From the NCBI GenBank assembly GCA_964354155.1, contig CAYGYG010000019.1, positions 1 through 54,608 on the forward strand: a stretch of DNA of 54,608 nucleotides. The letters run 5' to 3'. The notes beneath the pieces are model-generated. The model searched no databases. It worked only from the letters and a program-made list of their open reading frames with translations, and had not been told where the DNA came from. Made by a program: the position numbers and the translations under genes. Below, piece after piece: positions 45,283-52,555 of the stretch. This stretch comes from CAYGYG01 sp964354155 (GTDB lineage: Bacteria > Hydrothermota > Tepidihabitantia > SM23-42 > CAYGYG01). The first letter of the stretch is position 1. Every line of letters begins with the position of its first letter.

Positions 45283-47618
45283 AGAATTCTGAGGAAATCG
45301 TGATCCCCGAGGTTCTCGGCATAATCCCGATCAAGGGCGGCGTCATTTTTCCCCAGCATTTCACGCCGCTCATCATCCACACCAAGCGGTTGGTTCAGTT
45401 GATTGACGATGCGCTGGCCCAGAACAAGATCGTGGGCGCGGTCACGCAGAAGAATCCGGACATCGAAGAACCAAAGCTCCACGAACTCTACACGGTCGGC
45501 TGCGTGATCCAGATTTCCAAAATGCTCCGTTTTCCGGATGGGACAATTCGTCTCTTGACCCAGGGTTTGAGACGATTCAAGCTGAACCATTCGGTGCAGA
45601 CCGAGCCCTATCTCAAGGTCAAGGCGGCGCTGATCGATGACGAGAACAACAAGAAGTCGATGGCGGTCGAAGCCCTGACGCGCAACGTGGTGACGATGTT
45701 TCAGCAGTTGGTCACGCTGGCGAGTTACCTGCCCGAAGAGCTTTCCGCCGTGGTCATGAATATCGACGATCCGGGGCGGCTCGCGGATTTCGTCGCCAAC
45801 TACATTAATTTCGAGTTTCAGGACAAGCAGGTATTGCTCGAGACGTTCGATCCCAAGGAGCGGCTGACCAAGCTGGTGCCGATGCTCTCGCGGGAGATAA
45901 GTATTCTGGAACTCGGGGCCAAGATTCGGTCCCAGGTCAAGTCGGAACTGGACAAAGGCCAGCGCGAGTATTATCTGCGCGAGCAGATGAAAGCCATTCA
46001 GAAGGAATTGGGTGAGGTTGATGAAAGGGCTCAGGAGGTGGGCGAGCTCAAACAGAAGATAGCGAAAGCCATGATGCCGAAGGAGGTCGAGTCGGTTGCC
46101 CTCAAAGAACTTGACCGCCTGGCCAAGATGCCGCCGCAGGCTGCCGAATATACGGTGTCCCGCACCTATCTTGACTGGCTCATCATTCTCCCTTGGTCGG
46201 CGACCAGCGATGACAACCTGGACATCAGGCGCGCCAAGCACATCCTGGACGAAGACCACTACAATCTCGAGAAGGTGAAGGAAAGGATCCTCGAATATCT
46301 TTCGGTGAAGAAGCTGAAGAAAGACTCCAAGGGGCCGATTCTCTGTTTCGTGGGGCCGCCCGGCGTGGGCAAAACGTCACTCGGCAAATCGATTGCCCGG
46401 GCCCTGGGCCGGAAATTCGTCCGGATTTCGCTGGGCGGAGTGCGCGACGAGGCGGAAATCCGAGGGCACCGGCGCACCTATGTCGGCGCGCTGCCCGGGC
46501 GCATCATCCAGGGCGTTAAGAATGCGGGCGCGGCCAACCCGGTTTTCATGATTGATGAGGTCGACAAGGTCGGCGTCGACTTTCGGGGCGACCCTTCGTC
46601 CGCGCTGCTTGAGGTGCTCGACCCCGAACAGAATCACGCTTTCTCCGATCACTACCTTGAAGTGCCTTTTGACCTTTCTAAAGTGATGTTTATTACGACT
46701 GCCAATCTGGTTGACCCGATCATCCCGGCGTTACGGGACCGGATGGAGACAATCGAACTCCCGGGATACATTGAGGAAGAAAAAGTCGAGATTGCCAAAC
46801 ACTATCTAATGCCGCGGCAGATCGCGGAGAACGGTCTGAAATTCGGCGATGTCAAATTCTCGGACCGGGCGGTACGATTTATCATCCGTTCTTATACCAA
46901 AGAAGCCGGGGTACGGAATCTGGAGCGGGAAATCGGGGCCATCTGCCGGAAGATCGCCAAACAGTACGCGCAGGGCAACAAGCGCCGGATTGCTGTTTCC
47001 GAAAAGAACCTGGCTGATTATCTCGGGCCGCCGCGGTTTTTCTCGGAAGTGGCGGCCCACAAAGGGCAGATCGGCATCGCGACCGGGGTCGCGGTAACCC
47101 CCACCGGGGGAGAGATTCTGTTTATCGAATCGCTCAAGATGAAAGGACAGAAGGGATTGATGCTGACCGGTTCGCTGGGTGACGTGATGAAGGAGTCGTG
47201 CCAGGCCGCGCTTTCGTACATCAGAGCCCAGGCGGCCAAGTTTGCGATTCCCGACAACTTCTTCGGCGAATACGATATCCATATTCATGTGCCCCAGGGG
47301 GCGATACCGAAGGACGGTCCGTCGGCCGGGGTCCCAATTGTCCTGTCGCTGCTGTCCCGGTTGCGGGAGGAAGCGATCGACTCCTCGTTGGCTTCGACCG
47401 GCGAGATAACCCTCACCGGCCGGATCTTGCCGGTAGGTGGAATCCGCGACAAGGTCATCGCGGCCAAGCGGGCCGGTATTACGCGGATCATTCTGCCGAT
47501 CGACAACAAGAAGGATCTGGAGGATATCCCGGCCCACGTACGGAGGGGACTCAAGTTCGAGTTTGCCGGGCGGATCGACGACGTCCTGAGTCTGGCGTTC
47601 AACCAGTCCCGAAAATGA
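45279..47618 (+). CDS. lon: ATP-dependent protease Lon
   Basis: The 779-residue product is full length: an N-terminal LON substrate domain (about 10-200), a coiled-coil linker, an AAA+ module with Walker A GPPGVGKTS (about 352) and Walker B VFMIDEVDK. The C-terminal protease domain has its catalytic Ser in KDGPSAG (about 677) and Lys in DKVIAAKRAG (about 720). It degrades damaged and regulatory proteins in the cytoplasm. It is the second gene of a four-gene run with ATGA overlaps at both ends (hsp20 before, a GWxTD protein after). Confidence 0.97.
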   Translation: MKNSEEIVIPEVLGIIPIKGGVIFPQHFTPLIIHTKRLVQLIDDALAQNKIVGAVTQKNPDIEEPKLHELYTVGCVIQISKMLRFPDGTIRLLTQGLRRFKLNHSVQTEPYLKVKAALIDDENNKKSMAVEALTRNVVTMFQQLVTLASYLPEELSAVVMNIDDPGRLADFVANYINFEFQDKQVLLETFDPKERLTKLVPMLSREISILELGAKIRSQVKSELDKGQREYYLREQMKAIQKELGEVDERAQEVGELKQKIAKAMMPKEVESVALKELDRLAKMPPQAAEYTVSRTYLDWLIILPWSATSDDNLDIRRAKHILDEDHYNLEKVKERILEYLSVKKLKKDSKGPILCFVGPPGVGKTSLGKSIARALGRKFVRISLGGVRDEAEIRGHRRTYVGALPGRIIQGVKNAGAANPVFMIDEVDKVGVDFRGDPSSALLEVLDPEQNHAFSDHYLEVPFDLSKVMFITTANLVDPIIPALRDRMETIELPGYIEEEKVEIAKHYLMPRQIAENGLKFGDVKFSDRAVRFIIRSYTKEAGVRNLEREIGAICRKIAKQYAQGNKRRIAVSEKNLADYLGPPRFFSEVAAHKGQIGIATGVAVTPTGGEILFIESLKMKGQKGLMLTGSLGDVMKESCQAALSYIRAQAAKFAIPDNFFGEYDIHIHVPQGAIPKDGPSAGVPIVLSLLSRLREEAIDSSLASTGEITLTGRILPVGGIRDKVIAAKRAGITRIILPIDNKKDLEDIPAHVRRGLKFEFAGRIDDVLSLAFNQSRK

Positions 47619-48721
47619 TCAGCTTGCTCTTGATTCTGGTGGCAAGTCTTGCCGATTCGGTCAACTATCAATACAGTCAGCAGTTGCTCCCGGATTCAAG
47701 CCGGGAACTTACGTTCTACCTGATGATACCGATGCCGGCGCTACAGTATATCCTGGTTGAAGACAGCGTGCTCTTTAAGTACGAGGTGCGACTGGTCGTC
47801 TACGACAAAAGCAAGAAACAAGCTGGTGGTGACTTCTGGGTTGTGGAGAAGCTATCGGGACGGGAAACCCGCCCGGGCGTGTTTGTCGACACCTTCCGGG
47901 TCCGCGTGCCATTCACCGCGACCCGGTTCCGGATGAAGATCCGGGATTTCTTCGGCGAGGAGATCTTCCAGTCCTACGCGGGTTTGGAGCCTCTCGGCGT
48001 GGTCAATTCCTTCATTGTCTATCCCTCGCGCCTGGTTGAGAGTGATTCAGTGCGTCTGATGTTCACTATTGTCAGTGACGAGAATCGGCGCCTGGACTCT
48101 TTGCGCGTCCGGCTCGACACCGACGCGGCGCGGTTTTCAAGCCGGGCGATTCCCCGGGCCGTGGCGCGGTACTCGGACTCGTTGCGGCTGTATCTTGGCC
48201 CGATTGCCTCCGGTGACTATGTGGTGTGTCTTGATGTCTACGCCCAAGGCAGCGTCGTCGAGACGCGCAAAACCGGACTGATGCTGCGGCGATCGTTTTT
48301 CGTGGAAGATCGGCTGTATCTTGAAAAGGTTCGGCAGCTGCGCTATATCGCGACCGAAGAGGAGATGGGTCGGCTCAAGAAGCTGCCCGCGGCCGAACGG
48401 GAACAGGGCTGGAACGAATTCTGGAAAAAGCAGGACGAAAATCCCAACACCGATGTCAACGAAACGAAGGAAAGCTATTTCGCGCGCATCGACTACGCGC
48501 AGGAACACTTTGCCCACGCGGACCGAGGATGGGAAAGCGACCGGGGTATGATCTACGTTAAGTACGGGCCGCCCGACGACATTGAGTATCATTCGTTTGA
48601 ACTCCACAGCGAGGATTATGAGATATGGTACTACTACCGGCTCAACCGGATGTACACTTTTGTTGACACGCACGGGCAGGGTCGTTTTGTTTTGACGACC
48701 AAGGAGGGGAAGCGCATATGA
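47615..48721 (+). CDS. Exported GWxTD-domain protein 1
   Basis: The ATG at 47615 overlaps the lon stop by four bases; the frame is open upstream inside lon but has no role there. The 368-residue product has a short signal peptide (MISLLLILVASLADS), a beta-rich N-terminal half and the GWxTD domain (about 255-365) with GWESDRGMIYVKYGPPDDI. GWxTD proteins occur in FCB-type and related bacteria and have no established function. Co-expression with Hsp20 and Lon hints at a stress or envelope quality role; that is inference. An ATGA overlap with the next gene follows. Confidence 0.85.
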   Translation: MISLLLILVASLADSVNYQYSQQLLPDSSRELTFYLMIPMPALQYILVEDSVLFKYEVRLVVYDKSKKQAGGDFWVVEKLSGRETRPGVFVDTFRVRVPFTATRFRMKIRDFFGEEIFQSYAGLEPLGVVNSFIVYPSRLVESDSVRLMFTIVSDENRRLDSLRVRLDTDAARFSSRAIPRAVARYSDSLRLYLGPIASGDYVVCLDVYAQGSVVETRKTGLMLRRSFFVEDRLYLEKVRQLRYIATEEEMGRLKKLPAAEREQGWNEFWKKQDENPNTDVNETKESYFARIDYAQEHFAHADRGWESDRGMIYVKYGPPDDIEYHSFELHSEDYEIWYYYRLNRMYTFVDTHGQGRFVLTTKEGKRI

Positions 48722-49989
48722 TATTGCTGGGGCTTTTTCTGGTCGGAAACAGCATCATTGGTCAGGGCCAAATCAAAATGGACCTTGACCACGTTATCTA
48801 CCGGACCGACAGCGCGGCCACCAGATTGATCGAGTTCTACTACTCGATTCCGTATGATGAACTGGTCTACGTGAGGCGCGGCGACACCTTGCTGGCCGAA
48901 TACCGGACTACCCTGAGACTGCGTAGTCTGGACCGCCCGGATTCAGTGATCGACCGCAAGGACAATCAGTTCGTCATTCGCTCCTTTGCCTATGCCTGGA
49001 CGCATAACCTGCACGTACTCGACAAGATCTCGTTCTTGCTGCCGGCGGGGCGGTACGAGTACGATTTCACGGTTGCCTGCTCAACCAAGACGGCGACGCT
49101 GAGCCGGACGATCGGCATCGAATCGGACACGAGCCGGTTCTGTCTCTCCGACATTCTCCTGGCTTTGAATATCGTCCCGGACACGACCAGCAGCAAGTTT
49201 ACGAAGAATCAACTCCAGGTAATCCCGAACCCGTCGGCGAATTATGAGGTGAAAAACCGCTTTCTGTACGGGTACATCGAGGTGTACGCGTCATCGGGTA
49301 CGGCCGACTACGCCATCACCTACTATGTCTTCGGGACACGGGGCGATACGGTGAAGGTAATGGAGCGGCAAGAGCCGAAGATATCGACGAGCCAAACCCA
49401 TGTCTGGGCGATGAATATCGCCACGCTCAAGCCCGGCGATTACACAATCGCGATCAAGGTCCGGGACTTAAGCGGCGGCGACGAAGCCGTATCCCGCAAG
49501 CCGTTCCACGTTTTGAAAGAAGGCAAGAGGATTTACCAGCCGGCCGCGGTCGCGGGCGGCAAGTACTACCGGGACATCAAGTATCTTGTCAGCGAGAAGG
49601 AATACAAGAGGTTTCTCTCCTATTCACCGGAGGGGCAGGGCAGCTACCTTGCCGCTTTCTGGAAGAAGCACGACTATGATGAGTTTGAACGCCGTATCGA
49701 CTACGTCGATGAACGCTACACGGTGGCGAACCGGAAAGGCAGCCAGACCGACCGGGGTCGTATTTACATCAAGTATGGTCCACCCGAGGAAATCGTCGCC
49801 CACTCTTTTGAGACCGGCTACAAGCCCAATGAGCACTGGAAGTACTATAACCCGAATCTCCATTTGATATTCGTCGACCTGCGCGGGACCGGCGACTACC
49901 TGCTAGTTTTCTCATCCGACCCCCGGGAACGCACTGACCCTAGCTGGCAGAAGTACGTCAACCCCGAAGAAGAAGACCGCTGGGATTAG
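48718..49989 (+). CDS. Exported GWxTD-domain protein 2
   Basis: An AAGGAGGGG site (48701-48709) precedes the ATG. The 423-residue product resembles its neighbour in layout: a signal peptide, two beta-sandwich-like parts and a C-terminal GWxTD-like domain (about 290-410). Here the motif is GSQTDRGRIYIKYGPPEEI, so the defining Trp is replaced. It probably arose by tandem duplication. Its last four bases overlap the convergent end of surE. Function is unknown. Confidence 0.83.
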   Translation: MILLGLFLVGNSIIGQGQIKMDLDHVIYRTDSAATRLIEFYYSIPYDELVYVRRGDTLLAEYRTTLRLRSLDRPDSVIDRKDNQFVIRSFAYAWTHNLHVLDKISFLLPAGRYEYDFTVACSTKTATLSRTIGIESDTSRFCLSDILLALNIVPDTTSSKFTKNQLQVIPNPSANYEVKNRFLYGYIEVYASSGTADYAITYYVFGTRGDTVKVMERQEPKISTSQTHVWAMNIATLKPGDYTIAIKVRDLSGGDEAVSRKPFHVLKEGKRIYQPAAVAGGKYYRDIKYLVSEKEYKRFLSYSPEGQGSYLAAFWKKHDYDEFERRIDYVDERYTVANRKGSQTDRGRIYIKYGPPEEIVAHSFETGYKPNEHWKYYNPNLHLIFVDLRGTGDYLLVFSSDPRERTDPSWQKYVNPEEEDRWD

Positions 49990-50714
49990 GTAATCGATTG
50001 CCGGTAGGAAAGAATCTTCCGGTGATCGGTCAAGTCAAGGTTAAGGGGAGTTATCGAGATGAGCCCGTCGGCGACCGCCTTGAAGTCGGTACCATCCTCC
50101 AGTTCATAAGACAGGGTACCGTCGATGACACAGTAAGTTGCCCCTCGGGCGCCTTCCTTCCTGACCACCTCGTCATGATAGATACGTTTGCCCAGACGCG
50201 TGACTACGGCGCGAGTCGGTTTGCCCGCCGGGATGTTTATGTTGAGTATCTCGCGTCGTTTCAGCCGGGCGGCGTGCTTCTTGAGGAAATCCTCAATCCA
50301 TTGAGCGGCCGGCAGATAATCGTTGAAGTCAAAGCTAGCGAGGGAGACGGCCAGGGAGGGGATGCCAAGCAGGGCACCCTGGATCGCAGCGGCAACGGTT
50401 CCAGAATAGAAGACATCATCCCCCATGTTGGGACCGTGATTGATACCCGATACGATCAAGTCTGGGGCGGCGGGCAACAGGTGGTGATGGGCGAGGAGCA
50501 CGCAGTCGGTTGGCGTACCGCGGATGGCATAGAAGCCGGGCTTGACCTGGCGCACCTTGATTGGTTTGCGCAGGGTCAGCGAATGGCTGGAACCACTCTG
50601 CTCGGTCTGGGGTGCACACACGCAGACTTCATGCGTTTTTTTGAGGAGCGAGTAGAGGGTAACAAGCCCGTCGGCCTTGTGCCCGTCGTCGTTGGTGAGA
50701 AGAATGAGCGCCGT
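49986..50714 (-). CDS. surE: SurE 5'/3'-nucleotidase, with apparent ACG start codon
   Basis: The coding sequence begins with ALILLTNDDG, the SurE N-terminus that carries the catalytic Asp pair. The codon where Met is expected is ACG (50714-50712), 4 nt after a GGAGG site. No ATG, GTG or TTG exists in frame between there and an upstream stop. A GTG at 50621 would drop the catalytic Asp residues. The rest of the 242-residue product is typical: QSGSSHSLTL, SGINHGPNMGDDVFYSGTVAAA and NINIPAG. SurE dephosphorylates nucleoside monophosphates. It starts 1 bp after the glycosyltransferase stop, so translation is coupled. ACG initiation or a sequence error in ATG both fit. Confidence 0.88.
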   Translation of the reverse strand, partial: TALILLTNDDGHKADGLVTLYSLLKKTHEVCVCAPQTEQSGSSHSLTLRKPIKVRQVKPGFYAIRGTPTDCVLLAHHHLLPAAPDLIVSGINHGPNMGDDVFYSGTVAAAIQGALLGIPSLAVSLASFDFNDYLPAAQWIEDFLKKHAARLKRREILNINIPAGKPTRAVVTRLGKRIYHDEVVRKEGARGATYCVIDGTLSYELEDGTDFKAVADGLISITPLNLDLTDHRKILSYRQSIT

Positions 50715-50715
50715 G

Positions 50716-51414
50716 CTACCTCCAGAGATGCTTCAGGGCCATGAGGGTGAAGCGGAGCGTATCGACCAGCGGATGGATGTAGCTCTTGCCGCCCGTGTAC
50801 ACCGTGGTAATCGGTATTGAGTCGATCACAAACCCGAGCCACCCGGCCTGGATGATGAGCTCGGATTCGGCCTCGTAACGCACGGTCCGGGTCCTCACCT
50901 TGGCGAGCATTCGTGTTGCCAGCAGGCGAAAACCGCACTGGCTATCCGGCACGCGCCGGTTGATCTGGAGCGAAACGACCAACGAGGTGATCTCGTTGGT
51001 GAGCCATCGAATGAAGGGCATACCCTTGGTTTCGTTCATGCGATTGCCGAGCAAGAGGTCCGGGTGATGCTGGGCGTAGCAGCACAGGAAATTGAATATC
51101 TCGCGGCCGAGATGCTGGTTGTCTGCATCCAGTGTGACCACCGCTTCAAGCTGGTCCCGGATGGCCTGCCGGTAGCCGGTTTCGAGGGCCGCGCCTTTAC
51201 CCAGATTCTCTTCATGCTGCAGAACGGTTACGCCGAAGCCTTTGGCGACCGCATAGGTTTCGTCCGACGAACCGTCGTCGACAACGATGATGTTGCTTTT
51301 GGGGAAGCCGAGCTCGTCAAGTGATTCAATCACCGCGCCGACGGTCCGGCCCGCCTGGTAGGCAGGAACAATGACACCGATATGGTTCAGACGCAGAACT
51401 TTGCTGTTGATCAT
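50716..51414 (-). CDS. Family 2 glycosyltransferase
   Basis: The 232-residue product has the GT-A fold sequence of dolichol-phosphate-mannose-synthase-like enzymes: VIVPAYQAGRTV at the N-terminus, VVDDGSSDET (about 45), the metal-binding DADNQH (about 96) and the acceptor-side DSQCGFRLL (about 155). There are no transmembrane helices. It probably transfers a sugar from a nucleotide sugar to a lipid or polysaccharide at the inner face of the membrane. It is upstream of, and coupled to, surE. Confidence 0.88.
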   Translation of the reverse strand: MINSKVLRLNHIGVIVPAYQAGRTVGAVIESLDELGFPKSNIIVVDDGSSDETYAVAKGFGVTVLQHEENLGKGAALETGYRQAIRDQLEAVVTLDADNQHLGREIFNFLCCYAQHHPDLLLGNRMNETKGMPFIRWLTNEITSLVVSLQINRRVPDSQCGFRLLATRMLAKVRTRTVRYEAESELIIQAGWLGFVIDSIPITTVYTGGKSYIHPLVDTLRFTLMALKHLWR

Positions 51415-51698
51415 AATTCTTGGTTCATGTTTTCAGCTGCACGCGGTAAGCTAGGCAAATACTAAATCCCAATATCGAAATCCGAAACAAATGCCAATTA
51501 ACAAAATTTCGAATTCTCCAAACAACGGATACACAACTCAACACTCATGAAGAATTGAAATCTGGATATCGTCCAGCACTCAGATATTCAGGTTTTGAAT
51601 TTAGATCTTATCGCAATTGGAAAACCCAACCGGCTACTCTTGCAAAAACCTCGGTCCTTTACTACGAAAAGATATCAGCTGCTCCTGGATGAGGACAA
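51415..51698. other. AT-rich intergenic stretch
   Basis: The stretch about 51450-51640 is much richer in A and T than the rest of the window, with short reiterated phrases such as AATATCGAAATCCGAAACAAAT. No gene, tRNA or clear promoter is seen. It resembles degenerate dispersed repeats found between genes of candidate-phylum genomes. Confidence 0.4.
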
Positions 51699-51772
51699 TC
51701 GGGGCGATCCGATTTGAACGGACGACCCCCAGCACCCCAAGCTGGTGCGCTAGCCACCTGCGCCACGCCCCG
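51699..51772 (-). tRNA. tRNA-Pro (anticodon GGG)
   Basis: On the minus strand a 74-nt cloverleaf is complete. It has a 7-bp acceptor CGGGGCG/CGCCCCG, D-stem GCGC/GCGC, anticodon stem CCAGC/GCTGG with loop TTGGGGT, and a T arm with TTCAAAT. The 5' C and the anticodon GGG identify proline. The discriminator is A, and CCA is not encoded in the genome. A consensus promoter sits seven bases upstream. Confidence 0.93.
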
Positions 51773-51779
51773 ATGGAGA

Positions 51780-51807
51780 ATTATATCGGGAAACCATCTC
51801 CTGTCAA
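51780..51807 (-). promoter_or_regulatory. Promoter of tRNA-Pro
   Basis: On the minus strand TTGACA (51807-51802) and TATAAT (51785-51780) are 16 bp apart. Seven bases separate the -10 box from the tRNA 5' end, which helps calibrate start-site distance in this genome. Confidence 0.8.
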
Positions 51808-51976
51808 TGGTTCGTATGGGCCTTCCTGCCATGATTCCACGTCCGCTTGGCAAGCAGGATGGAATGTTCGGGCATCTACCTGCTACCTTGCCACAGGGAC
51901 GGGTCGCCTAGATTGTCCGGGATCGGGACGGCCCTTCATATCGGTAACGAAGTGTGTTAACGCTTGCAGAAAACTA

Positions 51977-52004
51977 TTGACAACCGGCGTCCTCTGCTTA
52001 TAAT
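51977..52004 (+). promoter_or_regulatory. Consensus promoter upstream of the repeat-rich gap
   Basis: TTGACA (51977-51982) and TATAAT (51999-52004) are 16 bp apart. The nearest convincing gene downstream starts at 52556, so this would give a leader of about 545 nt, unless it drives the small ORF at 52024-52143 (39 codons) or a non-coding RNA. Confidence 0.6.
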
Positions 52005-52105
52005 GTCTCCGAAAGGGACAGAAATGAATTTCGTGCGAGGGTACTCAATTCTGCGCAGAAGACTGAGGTGCGGTGACACATTCCGTACGTCGGCTTCTCG
52101 TCGTA

Positions 52106-52128
52106 GACAAGACAAGACAAGACAAGAC
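52106..52128 (+). repeat. GACAA tandem repeat
   Basis: Four and a half direct copies of GACAA in a row, inside the gap between the tRNA and the last gene. Slippage here would change the length of the putative leader. Confidence 0.8.
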
Positions 52129-52269
52129 TTCCTTATCTCCTAGAAGCTTTTCTGCATTCGCTGCTCGGGATAAGCATACGCTTTCGGCTTCACCCGCCGC
52201 GTTCCTCCTTGTTGTCCAACGCTCAAAGGATATCAACAATCCCAACGCTCCAGCCCTTTCTTTCATCCG

Positions 52270-52308
52270 TCATTGCGAGGAATCCGCCGCAGGCGGAGAC
52301 GCGGCAAT
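52270..52308. repeat. Intergenic hairpin repeat
   Basis: ATTGC (52272-52276) and GCAAT (52304-52308) enclose the hairpin TCCGCC-GCA-GGCGGA (52283-52297 region). The opening phrase GTCATTGCGAGGAATCC is of the kind found dispersed between genes of environmental bacteria. The remaining gap 51773-52555 shows no gene. Confidence 0.5.
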
Positions 52309-52555
52309 CCCATCTGTCTCATCCATTGCTCATTGTGGGAGCGACATCCTTGTCGCGATGCAGCATCGTGCTTCGTCCCAGCGAGCACCGTGCACGTTCG
52401 TCATTCATCCATCGTGCCCTACAGGGCAGGGGGTGTGAAATGACTTGAGACCTTCGTTTCACCGATTGAAGGTACAGGTCAGGCCTGGCTTGCCTGACCT
52501 AATGGAATAATCATTGGCAGGAAGTCCAGAGAAAGTATAAGACAAGGAGGAAACG

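Noticed and set aside
52024..52143. A 39-codon ORF shortly after the promoter at 51977
   Set aside because: It runs through the GACAA repeat, is very Arg-rich and has no clear ribosome binding site; kept only as a remark.
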